A stretch of 64,000 nucleotides of DNA from the NCBI RefSeq assembly GCF_035046485.1, contig NC_085138.1:61620580-61684579 (forward strand), given 5' to 3'. Made by a program: the position numbers and the translations under genes. The notes beneath the pieces are model-generated. The model saw only the letters and a list, made by a program, of their open reading frames with translations. It was not told the origin of the DNA and ran no database searches. Below, piece after piece: positions 12,201 through 27,200 of this stretch; position 1 is the first letter of the stretch; each line of letters begins with the position of its first letter. The stretch is from Aedes albopictus. Taxonomy: Eukaryota > Arthropoda > Insecta > Diptera > Culicidae.

Positions 12201-15200
12201 GCAACCACTACGAAGGAACACGCAAAGGGAGCAAAAAAAAACCGAACCAACTGCGACCGCTTTTTCTCATCGGTCGGATGGCTTGTGAAGCAAACTGACT
12301 GATGAGCATTCATGCTCACTGGCTGCGGTGAGTGTGAAGATGCGGAAACGATTCAGTGGATTTAATTGTTGCTCAAAACTTGTAAATGTAATCACTTTGT
12401 TGGTATGGGAATGTTGTACGTGGCCATTATAATCGAATTAATTTGAGTTTATGTCATTTGCACTGTAATAATGGGATAAAAACCAAGTATATTCATTGCC
12501 GTATACGCCAGCGAAGAGAATGATTCAGAGAGCCACCACGCTGCTGAACCGTCGTTTCTCACTCTCAGTAATACATTTGATTGCACATGCTCCCACTTGC
12601 TTCTGAAAAATCTTAGCTACCGCTCTGGGTTGAAAAGCGCCGGTCAAAGAGGAACCAATTTTGCATCGTCGGGAGAAAAACGCTTCATTTTTCAAGCACT
12701 GCCTTCATTAGATTACGTATCACTTAATCTTACAAATGTTCTTTTCGTTTTTGCGAAAAGTCGAAATCAGGATAAGCTGCCTAAGGGATCAGTTTTAATC
12801 AGTGCTGAAAATGTCATTTCGCTATACATATGTAGATTCAATCACCTACAGCTTTTTTCAGATTCAGGAGCTGAACCTGAAAATATGATATATGAAAAAC
12901 TTGTGTGGCTAGACCAGTTCTACAAGAAAGTCACGAAAAACCGCTCTATCTGCAATGTTGAAGGTAAATGTCATCGACTACCTTCGAAAAATGCCAATTG
13001 ATATTCATCATGAATGACACTGACATTAAATATCAAAGCGAGAGCGGTTTCTCCGTGACTCTCTCGTAGATCTGGTCCAGCCAAACAAGTTTTTTATATA
13101 GTATATGTTCAGGTTCAGCTTCTAAAATGAAAAGTTTTATTTTTGTGTTAAATGTTGTATTTTAACTTGTAAATATTCCCCTAGTATTACTGCACATTTA
13201 TAGGGCTCTGGCAGAATGGAGGCTCGCAATCCTATTTCGATTGCCAACATTCAGGCCATTTCGGGCCGCGATTGAGTACTGGAGATGTAAGCCTTTCCCT
13301 GGCACAGACTTCAAGTTATAGAACTCTAGTGATTAAACCCGAATCGAGATGCCCCCTTAGGATTAGAAAATCCTAGACAAAACTCAAGCTATGAAAGCAA
13401 CTAATGCTGCGAACGAAAGGCAACCTGCCAGACAAAATACGATCACAGGATTGACTGATGGACCAACAACATTTATGAAACCTCGTCATCCTGTCATCGG
13501 AAATAGTTATCCACTAGGGTAACAGGGCAAAATATATGTTCTGTGTTGTATTTGTTCAATTGTGATGTCCTAATTTATTACGCATTTGTAAGGTTCCACT
13601 ACAATATGCTATATTTTAATATGCATTTGTAGTGCTTCATTATTTTTTTCGTAATACTGTACGTGATTAAATCTATAAAGATTTGTCGAAATTGCATTTC
13701 CAGCACTGGTTCTAAAGAACACATTATCTTAACAATTTGCACGTTTCTAAATTATAGAAAACATATAATTAATGCGAAGCCCATGAAGATATAATTGCAA
13801 TTTTATGCTTCTGCCGAACTTTAAAAATTTCCCTTAAAATGAGAGAAAAGGAAATACATAAAGTCAAATTTGTATCTTGTCTTGTCGTGAAAAAATGTCT
13901 AAGACCACCAAACAGATCAGATTCGAAATGCTATTCGTTATTTACGACAAATGTTTACCTACTCAAGTAGAGTTTTTAGAATTATATTACTGCTAGATGG
14001 TCAGATAAGTCCTTTTTAAATGTTAAATCAGATCCTTCATTCACACTTATTTTACATTTTTTTTATTGACATAATTTTTCAGCGGTTCTTATTTCTGTAA
14101 AATTTCAGATTATCGGAATTCATCTAAATTTTACCGTAGTTCGATAAAAATAAACAAATAATTCGGTGAAGTTTTATCAAAGTTCGTTGGTTTCTCGTCG
14201 GAATTTAAAAATTTGATGCGGATTTTTGTTATTTATTTTTTTTAGAAGTTTTAACTGTTGAACTTGGCGTGTAAATCTAACTCAAATGCAATCTGCAAGC
14301 AACTGCTTGGACCTTTTTTTTTTAAAAAAAAACAAGGAAAATCTTAAACCTGAAGATGAAATCTCATTGTTTCAGATTTAATATTCAATATACTCCTAAT
14401 ATATCAATATACTAAGACATATAATACAAAAGTTAAAAAAATAAGAAGAAACCTAATTCCAATATTTTTTTTCTGATTTTGTAAGTGCGTAAGTCATTTA
14501 AGGCATGTATTATAATATCGTCAAGGCCTTAGCAACCCAGCAAATATCAGCGTGCGACCCATAGTTTGAGAAACGCTGCTTTAGGGCATCAACCGAAGTG
14601 CCTTCATAATCTTCCCGCGATCTGATGAAACCAACGTCGATCAAGAAGTTTTGGTTGATGACCTAAAGAATGAAGGCTGGTCAGTGGTCATCCTAAGCGC
14701 TAGTGTAAACCGTAGTAGCAGCAAGGAGTGAAAGAGTAACGAATGGATACTACCTTGGTCTAGTCTAGAGCTTGGTTCAATCGCCTTTTTTTCACTCACT
14801 CAATGGAGACGCGCGGTTTTTCACTTTATCAATGTTTTTCTTCGAACTACAGGGTTCGTCACTTATGCGCTCAAGTCTTTTCGCTACATTACACCGTCAA
14901 ATGGGGGCGCACTATGATGCAGAACGTACGGAATCGCACTTCTGTTACCTATCTTCGGCTGCTCAACGTGAGCTGACATAGCCTTATTCGTTCATGCTGT
15001 TAAAGGAATAAGGCCACTGCGTGCAATGAGCTGAAGTTTTGTAATTACCCAAAACATTAAATCCAACTCTATCGAATAATTCGTTTCAAACTTATAGTTT
15101 TGTTTAAATTACACTAGTTTACAGCATTTTTGAACTCGGTAAGCTGATGATCATTTTTGGTGTAGAATCATGCCCTGAGTTCGAAAACGCGAAAGAAAAA

Positions 15201-18200
15201 AATTACAGTAGAGCGAAAATTTTTTCGACTTTCCATACAAGGTTGATGATTTGAAATCGATTTTTGTTCTATTTTTAAGCAAAGTCGCTCAATTCAAACA
15301 TCTCATCCTCCGTAATCAATGCTCCGATTGAGCTGAAATTTTTACTGTAACTCGCCTACATATGATATGCCAAATAAACGTCGAGAAAGAATTTTTAAGT
15401 TGGTTTATTCTTATTGAAAAAAATACATTTCTTCAAAATTTTTTGGGAATTTTACTAAAATTTAAGAAGATCGTCCCTAAAACTCGCCAATATCTTGAAT
15501 TTCATCAATCTGACGCACAACCTGTATTCAGATGATCGAAAGGTATTGTATTCAGCTTTTAATTTATGGAAAAAGATTTAAAATTGGTTGAACAAAACGT
15601 AATATATTTGAATTTTAGTAAATTACATATTTTTAAAAGTTGCAAAACTCGATATTGACCTAAAACTCAAAAACTGTTCTACTTAAAAATTTTTGAAGGT
15701 CAGTTTCGAAATCAGCACTAAATTGTGCTTCAAAAATTTTGGTCGTTGACAGAAGTTCACGACTTTCGTTTTATTTTGTAAACTTGTGTTATCTATGATT
15801 TTTTGCTTAGGCCTTTTCTGAAAATAATGCTCGAGTCAAAATGGTAAATCGATTATGTAAATTGTCTGTATTGGATGTGCAGAATGCTTATGCAAAACTT
15901 GAGCTGTTCTTTGAGCACTTCTTCGAAATGGGAGTTGACCCATTAGTTTCTACTACTTCAACCTGAACTGTAGAATTTCTACACTTTTATTGCATATTTC
16001 CCCACTATGCATCAAACGGTCGAGAAAATTTCACTGCGGAGAAGTGTCTTCTTGATTGCTCACCTGGGCGTCAGCAGTGTGACTCGGGTACCGGACGGAG
16101 AGGTCAGGAATATTTGAATATCGCCCCGCCGCTGGGAGGTCAGCGTTATTTTGGCTTGCACGTGTTCCAGATAGTTGACGCCCTTGCAGTGTTCCACCAC
16201 GAGCTGCAGGGTCACTTTGGTGCGAGGTGGAATTTGCCTGTCATGGTGATCAAAGAAAAAAAAAAAAACGAAAAGCGAACGTTGAAAGTTAATATTGTTC
16301 CTGCATGATGGAAAAGCTCGAGTAAAGTAAAAAAATGGATAGCGATGAACGATACGTACTTGTCCAGATGGGGTGCGTTGATTTCGCAGATTTGCTGCTC
16401 CGGGACGGTTTTCCACGTCCGTGCCAGTTTGACCATTGCGGCGGCGTCCATCAGACCGTAACCGAATGAGTGCGACACTCGCCGGCCGACACCGTTTTTT
16501 GACCACGTTGGATCCTTCAGATTGCCCGGTTTCGCCGTACGGACCACTAAATTAGAACGGCGAATGGAATTGTTAGGAGTGTGGTGTGAAAAAATGGGTG
16601 ACTATTTGCATTCAATTCTGCGAACTGCTAAGTCGCGCTTCACGATTGAATGCAAAAATTTCATTTAAAACAGTGGTTTGCAAAAAAATAAATATCATAA
16701 ATTTAGGTAATTTAAGAATGTGTCCAACTCAAAAAGTATAAAAGTGCATAACATGTTTTGGGTGGAGCAAACGCTCTAGTAAAAGTGCTATTTAAACTCT
16801 TTTACAGCCAAAATTTTTATTGGAGTCTTGAGATAAGCAGTGAGACGGGCAAGTCGAGTTAAACGTGTGTTGAAAACTATTCAAAGCACATAAAAATAAA
16901 AAATCCCACAGGGTAAGAGACTCCATTTTGGCACATAAAACGAATAAGATAATTAATTGGTTAACATAAAAATATGACTAAGAAACAAATCTGTGATACG
17001 GATGACTCTTTTTTCAGCATTTTGAAAAATAAATGCCATATAAAACCGGTTGCAAATCACTGATTTATGAAACAACGGCACAGCATCCAAATACTTTGCT
17101 TACCTACGTGCTGCAGATCTCGCCACGTGAGGTTAGGATTTGCCTCCAGGACCAGAGCGGCTATTCCGGCTGCAAGTGGAGCCGATGCTGACGTCCCCGT
17201 GTGCGACGACGTACACGAGTGGTGTAAATCGGTTGTGATCACCTGCTTTTCATTGGTGTTACCACTGCTATAAGTGGTCGCCAGCGTAGAGCTGCACATT
17301 TCCGAGAACCTGAAGCGAAACAAAAAAAAAACAACAGAAACCACCATACATATATTGACTGTTCACACCTCGCTCTCTAACGAGCCGTATTCAATGCTTA
17401 CCAAGGCACCAGTCCTTCCTGGGAGGCACTCGAAATCGACAGGGTCCAGATGGAGTTGGTGTACCCGTCACAGTTACAGTTGTCGTGTTCCCGGCCACCG
17501 TTTCCCGAGGCCCAGATGAAAATGGAACCCTTTCCACCGCGCCCCTTCCGGACGCCTTCGATGAACGCCCGGGTAGCCATATCGCCCGGACCGTCCACGG
17601 TTTTCCCGTCGTCGTCCGGTCCCCACGAGGCACTGTAGATGTCGATATGTTGCGAGTTCAACCCCAGCGACTTTGCTTCCACCACGTCCGTTACGTCACC
17701 GTCAAGCATCCGGACACCGCCAACTCGAGCACCGTACGCGATGCCAACGGCACATTTGGAATTGTTGGCCGTGGCTGCCACCTCGCCAGCACACCGCGTC
17801 CCGTGTCGGTTCGAATCGGTGAGGTCGTAGTGCGGCATTGGATCACCATCGTTTCCGTTTACGTCGTACGATGCTTTGGGGTCCTGTTTGGGGCGATAGA
17901 AGAATCAAATTTTCAGATTTTTATGTTATGCGATAGAAGAGTGGAAGGGTTTGTTTTGGCTTGGGCTAACCAAAATTGTTGTTGGCATTTTACGATACAC
18001 ATCGATGCGAATTATTTTTTGTTCAGTTGGTATTATGCTGTACCAGGTACTACAATAGTGCAGCGTTTCTTAACCTATGGGTTGCGACCCACTGGTGGGT
18101 CGCGGAATGATTTTTGATGGGTTGCAGAAGTAAAACATTTTAAAATAGAAAAAATCACTGAAAATTCCGCTGATTTCTGAGATAATCCAAACTTTTACAG

Positions 18201-21200
18201 AAATCAGAACAGCTGAAAACACTGTAAATTAAAAAAAATACTTGATTGTGTAAGAATGAGTGCTATGCACGGTAAATTTATCGAATCCTATGAAAGTGAT
18301 AAATTGAATTTATTAAGAAGGTCAGTCCAAATTTTCTAAAACAATCAAAAGTGGGTCGCAAACTCAAAAAGTTTGAGAAACTCTGCAATGAATACCTTAA
18401 AACTTGCTAAGACAATAGTAGGTAAAAATAACTCAACATGTTATCCTTTTACAAGCGTTTTTATCATGGAGCGTACAATTTTATAATTCCAAGTTCCATT
18501 TATGCCTTTCTCGTACACTAAATGTACTGGAAAGGTTATATGTTCACTCTAAAAATGACTATTTGATAGAAAGCCCGGAGAGCCGATTCACATATGGTTC
18601 GAATAGGCCCAGCCGTTCGAACCGGCACCCCAGGAACGGACCAGATAAACTGATAAACGGTAAGCAGGAAAACAGTCTCAGGCCATATCTGAACCGGTAG
18701 TGTTCCGGAACCGGTTCCGGGTGTCCCACCGAAAGTGACTAAACATAAAAATGAACCAAACCCACACATGTGACACATCAAATAGCGGCTCTTTAGATAA
18801 CCAGATGAACGGTTAGCAAGAAAATAGTTTCACATAATATTGGGGACAACCGGTAGTGTTCCGGAATCGGTTCCGGGTGTCCCGTCAGAAGTGGTCAAAT
18901 GCAAAAAAAAAACAAATCCATACATGCGACACATCACATGGCTTTTCAGATAACCTAATGAACGGTTATGCCCGTGTAGCTGCCGGCTTAGAATAGCCCT
19001 ACGGACCACCTGTTCCGGGGATAAAAGTCCTCCAAACAGGTTACCCTAATCCAAGATTTCAGGCAACCCGTGCTGAGGGATAAATGTTTGAGTGGGTTTA
19101 AAATATGTTAAATCTTTCACGGAGCCCGTAGCATGGGGAGAACACCTTCTCGGGGTGCAATACGGCCAGGGATGCCAGATGGTTTAAAAAATCTGTATCA
19201 CTCTTTTCAAAAATCTGTATCCCAATAGAAATTTGGAACAAAAACCTATATCCCATATAAAAATAAAATGCCCATTCTAGCTCAAAAATCTGTATTTCAT
19301 ATAAAACGAAATTTGTATGGAAGCTCAAAAACTTATATAATGCAGATAAATCTGTATATATGGCATCCCTGGTTAAGGCGAAAGATCTACCAAACCGAAC
19401 ACAAGTACTAACTGTTTCTACCCTTATTTTAGTAATCAAAGGAACACTTTGATTACTATTTCATTTCACACCTTGTTGAAAGTGATATGTCACGGTTTCA
19501 GATAGCTCAGTGACACGCATTGTTGTTAACATTTTTTGTAATAGCGGCCCCAAAATGTGCTGATAAAATGATATTGGGCCCGAAATATTTCTACAGTCAT
19601 TCAATGCTGATCTATAACTCAATTGATATATAGGGGTGCCATTGGTGTGGTTGAAACTAGGAAAAATAGGTTAGTATTCCTAATATTCCACCGAATAGAA
19701 TATTAGGAATACTTACCTATTTTTACTGATTTAAGGCAGTAAGGACTAGGGTTCCTATGCTTGGTAAACATCGGTATCATCTCTTGACTTTTTAGTTAAG
19801 GGAACTGATTTTGATTGAAAAAGGAGCGTGTTGAAAGAGGCACTTATCAATCAGAATTCTTCCTTGCTCTTAAATTAAAAATGACTACTATAACAAAACC
19901 GAATATTTTATAACTTCTAAATAATGATAAAGTAATTCAACATGCACTATACAAACGACACGGGATATACCATAATAGATCAAATAACGAACACAGTGGT
20001 TATCTCCCGGACAGAAACTTGAAAAAAACTTGATTAATGATCAACAAGTAAAACGATTTAAGACCACATTAGGGAAAACCAGTAGTGTTCCGGAGCCGGT
20101 TCCGGGTGTCTCGCCAGAAGTGGTCAAATGTAGAAGGCAAAAAAGTCCATGCGTGCGATAAATCAAATACCGGCATTTACAATAACCTGAAGAACGGTCA
20201 ACAAGAAAAAAGTCTCAGATCACATCTAAGACTACTGGAAGTGTCCCGGGACCGACATGATGTGACATATCAATTCGCGGATTTTTTGGTAACCTGATGA
20301 ACAGTTAGAAAGAAGCTAGTCTGAAATCATAATTGGGACAGTCGGAATTGTCCCGGAAGCGGTTCTGGATGTCCCGCCGAAAACGATAAAATATAAAATT
20401 GAATCAAACCCATGCTTGCGGTACGGTACATCAGATCGCGGTCTTTTTCGAAAGCCTGATGAACGATTAGTAAGAAAACAGGGAATGACCACTACTGGTA
20501 ATGTTACGGGTTCCAAGTGTCCCACCGGAAGTGTTCAAATGTAAAAGTGAACCAAACTCATACGTGCGGCACACCAAATAGCAACTTTTTTGATAACCAG
20601 ATGAACAAATAGCAAGAAAATAGTCTCGGATCATATTTGGGACAATGGGTAGTGTTTCGGTACCGGGTGTGCCGCGGGAGTGGCCAAATGTAAATGTGAC
20701 ACATCAAATCGCATTACAGACTACCGGTAGTATTGCAGAATCAGCGTTGAGTGCTTTGCCGGCATTACGAAAGTGAACAAAATCAATGCTAGCGATAAAT
20801 ATGTGTAAGAGAACAAAATCTTGAAAAAACTAAAGGAATCTCATCAAATCACTTCAATTTAGATTACTGAGGTGTAAATATACAGAAAGATGGGCTATAA
20901 TAAAATTTAAACGCATTGGCTCCGATTTTTTTTTTCAATCCTCTTTTGCGTCTAAAATTACTGCAGCAAGTTTTTGATGCGATTGGTTGCGCCCTCGTGC
21001 TCTGAAATGTGGTTAAAATTTGAATGGGATTTAGTATGGAAAATTCCGCTTGCTTGCATTTTTATTTGTCAAATTCTGCATGAATCCTGTAACTAATCAT
21101 AAATAATAAAATACAGGCTAAAGTGTGCACATTTTTTTTTGTCGATCTGATTGTGAGAAAAGTTCTGTCCTAGCTTGTAAATGTCGTCTTGATATTGATC

Positions 21201-24200
21201 GATCTCCAGCGATAGTGCTAGTGATCAAACAATCAACTGTTAAGTTGATCATAGCGTCGGAATATATACCATCAAAACAATTCACAAATCGATGATGGCT
21301 TTGATAAAATTCTTGCGTTTCTAAAAATATTCAGGATTAAGGAACACTTCAGCTTTCGTTGACAGAAACATCATGAGTGCATACACCATCGATGAGAAAG
21401 GCACTATCACCAATATGTGGATTAATGTGGTTTTTTCCGAACATTTTTCTACGAGTTTTTGAAATTTTTGAAATTGCAACGAATCATAAGCATGGGAAAA
21501 CAGGTTACGAGGGGGAGCGGGTGTTAACAATTGGCCAAAAACAAAACTACGTCATTTGTGGATGTTCCCTAGACTAATTTTCGTAGAGTTTTTTAGAGGT
21601 ATCCTCTTATTTGTTTGTGGAGCAGTTATGAATGGGTTTTCAGAATGGTTCAGGGACAAAACGTCAAAAGGTCGGATACCAAAACGTCGAAAACAAATAA
21701 CTTAAGCAAATAGAGAGTTCTCTATTCTTGTATAGGAAACCCATTATTTTAGTTTTTGACATTTTGTCTTTTCGATGTTTTGTCTTTTCGACCTTTTGGC
21801 ATTCGACATTTTGCCACCCAATCTTCCACCCGAATAACCCACATGTTCTACAAATGTATATGCAACTCTTATATTACTGAATTTGGTCATAAAAGTGTTG
21901 CAGAAATATACCTACTAGAAAAAATTCTGGAGGAATTTTTAGATTTTTTTTGAAAGAATCCTCTGCGGAGCTCCAAGGGAATGATCTGAAAACCTTTTAG
22001 AAAAATCTTTGAAAACCCCTTTGAGAAATTTCTGAAATGGTCCTTTCAAGACCTTCCAGAAGGAAGCTTTCGAGGTAACATTTGGATGACCATTTAGTGG
22101 TTTTGGGAACCGTCAAAAACCGAATACCTTTTATTTTGGTTTATGATGGTTTTAAGAATCTCTTCTAGACTATTTGACTAAATAAATAATACTGGGGTTG
22201 TAGTTCAAAATCCTTGGAGGAATTTCATTATAATATTTTCTAGAAGTCATCGTAGGGGGAATCGTAGGCGGAATTCTTGGAGAGAATTCTAGGAGGACTC
22301 CTCGGGACAATATCTGGAGGAGTTCTCAGAGGTGCCTTAAGTTGATTCCTCAAAAAAAAAAAAACGAATGTGAAGACATCCTCAGAAGAATTCTCCAAGG
22401 ATTTTCTTGGGTGATGACTGGAGAAATCCTCGGATGAATTTCTGAAGGAGCAAGTTTTTGAGAAATTTGCGTGAACAGATTTGGGGATCTTCTCCAGGGA
22501 ATTTCTGTTGCTATCGGCATTTGATGACATCAACGAAATTTGGGGAGGATTTTTTGGGTGAATTTCTGAGGAAATTGTAATAAAATTTTAAAGGTATTAT
22601 CGCAAAAATAAACCTCCAAAGGAATTTATAAAGGAAATTGTAGTGAAATCCCCAGACGGCTACTCAGATTATCAATCCTTTCTAGAGGAATCCTTGAATA
22701 AACTTCTGGAGGAGTCTTTGGAAGAACTTTTAAAAGGGTCCTTAGAATAATCTTTGGAGTGTTTCCTGAAATTATCTTTTGAAGAACCCTCGTAGAAGCT
22801 TTCAAAGGACTTATAACAAGAATATCTTGAGAAGAATTCTTGCAAGAACTTAAGTTATTAGAGAAAACTAAAAAAAATCCGCACGACTAGAACATTTCTG
22901 AAGCAAATTCCGAAAAAAATTGTTGAAGAAATTTCTGACAAAATCCTTGCATGAAGCCTCGGAGTTTTTTTAAAGGAATCTTAGAACAAATATTTGAAGA
23001 ATCCGTTAAAAAAATCTTTGGCGGAAACTTTAAGTAAACTTTGAATGAGTTTCTGGAGGAATCCTTGGAGGAACGTCTTAAGGTAATTTGGTAGACATTC
23101 TTGATATCAAAAAGTAAAGTGTTGTGATCAATACTATTTTTTCGAGAAAGTTCCAAAAAGTGTCAATCCACCAACATGTTTTCAACGTTCAAAAAATACC
23201 TGTTTCAAAGCCTTGTGAATCTTTAATTTATTGTTTATAAACGTTCAAAATTTCATTCATGTCGGTTCACTGGTCTCCGAGATATGAGATATGTAAGACC
23301 AAATTAGTAAACAATCGGATTAGTCAACGCACCAAGATCCGAATTTTGAAATCTAACGTGAAATCTATGCTGCTAATAGGTGGTTAGTTGAAAAAAAATA
23401 TGGGATGTATGTTAAAAATAGATAAACTCACTGAAAATTCATAAAATAAATAAAATCGCTACTCATCAACTCATCTCAGAGCATAATCCTACAGAAATGC
23501 CAATTGACGCATTCACGGAAGCATTCTTGGAAGAATTCTTGAAGAAATTCTCGTGAAAGCCTTGGAACTATCACTGGAGGAAATCCACGTGGTATCCCTG
23601 TTGGAACTCCCAAAGGCAATTCTGATGTATTCTCTTGAGAAATTCCGGGAAGATACCGGGAAGAATTCCGAAAGATTCTATCCAGAGTGAATAGTTGAAG
23701 AATCTCCTGGAGAAATTTCTGAGAGAATCTTTAGATAAATTGTTGGAAGCATTCCCAATGGAATTCCTGAATAAACTCCTGAAAAAACTTCTGGAAGGCT
23801 CGGAGTGGTTCTGACTGGAGTTGGTGCGCTAAAAGTGTGATTCTAGTAAGTCAAAAAATCCCGAGAGGATCTTCTGAAGGAATCACAAGAGATATTCCTG
23901 GAGCAATTCCTAGAGGAATTCCCGAAGCAATTCCCTGCGGAATTCCTGGCAAAATCTCTCGAAGAATTATTGGATGAATCCCTGGAGGAATATCTTTAAG
24001 GAATGCCTGAAGGAATTCCTGGATAAATCCCTGGGGAAATTCCTGGCAGAATCTTTGGAGCAATCTTTGCAAGAATTTCTTAGAAATCCCAAGAGGATTT
24101 TTTGGAGGAATTCTTACAGGAATTGCTAGAGGATTCCATGGAGGAATCCCTGGAGGAATTACTGGAGCATTTCGCGGAAGAATACCTGAAGGTTAACCTG

Positions 24201-27200
24201 GGGGAAGTGCTGAAAAAATTTCTGGAGGAATCCCCGGAGAAATTCCGGGAAGAATATCGGGAGGAATTCTTGGAGGAATACCTGGAACAATTCCTGGAGG
24301 AATTCCTGGAGAAATCCTTGCTGGAATTCCTGGAGGAATTCTTGGAGGAATTCCTGGAGGAACCCCTGAAGGAATTATTGGAGGATCCCTAAAGGAATTT
24401 CTGAGGAATCCCTGAAAAAAATCTCAGGAAGAATTAATGAATCCCAGGAGGATTCTCTGGAGAAATCTCAGGAGTATGTACTGAAAAAACCGCAGAAGCA
24501 ATTCATGAAAAACCCTAAATGAATTCCAAAGAGTTCCTAGGGAATCCCTGTAGCAGTTCCTGGAGGATTCCCTGGAGGAATTTTTCAAACGAATTCCTGG
24601 AAAAATTGCAGTAGGAATCGCAGGAAAAAAATCTAAAGGAATCCATGTCTGCAGTAATATTTGTACGAATTATTGAAGGAATCCTTGGATAAACTCCTAA
24701 AAAAATTTTCGTAGAACATTTAAAAGGAAATCCGGATTAATTTTTGAAAAATCTCTGGTAGAATTTTCTGAAAGAATTCCCGGGAAAAAGTCCTCAAGCA
24801 ATACTTCGAATGACCCCAGATAGAATTGTTGGACCAATCTTTAGCGGAATTCTTGCAGGAATACATGGAGAAATCCACAAAGAAATTACTGAAGAAATAC
24901 TTACAGAAATACCTAAAGTGATCTCTGAAGAAATTCCCCGGGGCAATCCCTGAAGCAATTTTTGAAAAGTTCTGGAGGAACCTCTAAAGATATCCCAGGA
25001 GAAATTCCCGGAGGAATGTCTAGGGAAGTCCCGAGAGGAATTCTTGAAGGAATATCTAAAGGAATTCATGATGGAATCATGAATACATTCTACAATGCAT
25101 TCTTGCAGAAATTCCTGTACAACTTTATAAAGGAATCGTGGGAGGATTTCAAGAAGCATTTCTTTGAGTAAGCGGAATCCCGCAAGACGTTCATGGAGGA
25201 ATTCAGTAACGAGAAATCCCTGGGGAAGTCCCTGGAGAAATTCCTGACGAAAAACCTGGAAGGATTTCTGAAAATGTCCCTGTAGGAATTTAATAAAAAA
25301 AATCCTGGTCTCTTCCCTTACACCGGCACCGGATCCCCGACTAGAAAATTATATCAAGTTTGTATCATATTGTGTTATGATGTTATAATATTTTTCTCTA
25401 ACTTATTATGTTATAAACTAGGTGCAGGGTGATGTTAGAATAACCAAAATTGTAACAAAAAGTACACTGGTCTAATCAAGATTATATCCTATTTTGTTAT
25501 AATCATATCTAAATTATAACAAAATGTGATAGGAATTTTAGCCGGATTACTGGTTTCTATCATAATTTGATATAATTTTGTTACATTATTTCCAAAATGT
25601 CGAAGATTCAAAACTAACTTATAATACAATGAGTTATGAAACAACATTTATAACATAATGTGATATAATTGAGTTATAGTATTTTGAAAACACCAAGGAT
25701 GTTGAACATGATTATATCACAATGAGATATAAATATCATGATTTGTTAGGATTATGTTATATTTTTGTTACAATTTTCTAGTCGAGTGTATTCCATGAAT
25801 AAAAATCACAACATTTAGCCATTCTACCACGCTCATTATTTATTTGGTTAAATTCTACGATAAGATTGAAGATGTGCTCTTAAAGAAATACTTTTGCGGA
25901 TTTCGTGAAAACAAGTTTCATAGTTATAAATCGAATCCTAAATTATTTGCTTCTGGCTACGTCCATGCGACTACTGTATCCGATACGGAATGCTACCTTA
26001 CAGTTAGTTGGAATTAAAAGGGACAGTACATATTTATCTTGATTTTATTTTACTTACAGGTATTCCACGCACAGGTTCATCTTCTTCCAATATGTTCCAA
26101 AAATAGATATAATCCGGGAAAAAATCGAAACTTAATTCATGACTAATTTTCACATCCATATCGAGGGAAAACTATATCAAATCAAACGGAAAATTGCAAA
26201 TTCCTCTCATTAGCGGGAATCAACACAATAAAATTCCAATTAGTTCTGACACTCTCACTACTGTTTACGGCGTCGGTCTCATCAGATATGTGTATAAATG
26301 AAATTTACAGCAGCGGGTAACTGATTGTGTGCCGATCAGGCAATATCCTTTAATTAAATCGAATGTGGACAGGTTGGCATTCAGCCTACAGCCGGCAAAC
26401 AATTTATCAAGTTTACTCTGCTAAATTGTTTTATTATTGGTTGATTATCGTTATTAGAATGTGAGGGGGCGGATAGCTCCTGGCAGTTCATTTTCTAGTG
26501 AAGTGTATAGTGCAGGTGATGTATGTATTGTTCATGACGGCAATTGAAAATATTGTATTGATGCTGCTGATGGATAAAGGATTGAACGTTGTCCAAAACA
26601 GATGTTTTAGTTTTGTTCGTGAGATACTAATTTCTTTGTCGAAGTTATTCATAGTATTCACAGAATCAAAAACACGACTAGCTTTAATTTGTTGCGAACT
26701 AAATACAATCCTGTTTGCCATTTTGTATTTAGTAATTCATATCTCATTATCATTTTATGTCTATTCCTACTGTACACCAGACCAAGTGTGACACTTGATT
26801 TGATTTAAGACAAATCAATATTACACTGTTGAAAATGCTTTGACATCCATGTGCACAACAGAACACGTGCTCGATGAACAAATTGAGATTTGAAATTATG
26901 AAAAGAAATCCACGTACTCCGGTGAGACTCGAACTCACGACTCCCAATTCGCTAGACGGGCGCTTCTATTCCTTCAAGCTACGGAGTCACTCGACTATCT
27001 CCGTCGCCAGCAGGCCTAGAACTGAACTCGATTCCACAATCGCACATGGTTATCTTCTTTTCACAATCCAAACCCCCTTCGGATGGGATTAGATGAACAT
27101 CTAACACATTGTCTGTTGTGCACATGTATGTCAAAGCGGGAGAGGAAGTTATTTTTAATTGTCGAGAGCTTCGGGCACTGCCTTCCAATCACTTATTGGT

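Larger units (their letters stand above)
18575..20760. repeat. ~155-bp satellite with CCGGAACCGGTTCCGG core, interrupted
   Basis: The motif GTAGTGTTCCGGAACCGGTT with following GGGTGTCCCGCCGAAGTGG recurs at about 18699, 18856, 20085, 20241, 20348, 20500, 20651 and 20731, mostly about 155 bp apart. Shared text between motifs includes GTGACACATCAAAT and GATGAACGGTTAGCAAGAAA. The array is split by about 1.1 kb (18980-20080) holding a MITE-like unit and a hairpin. No gene is seen. Confidence 0.75.

Noticed and set aside
17485..18117. 210-codon plus-strand ORF
   Set aside because: Shadow of the minus-strand furin exon; the real frame has all the protease motifs and clean splice sites.
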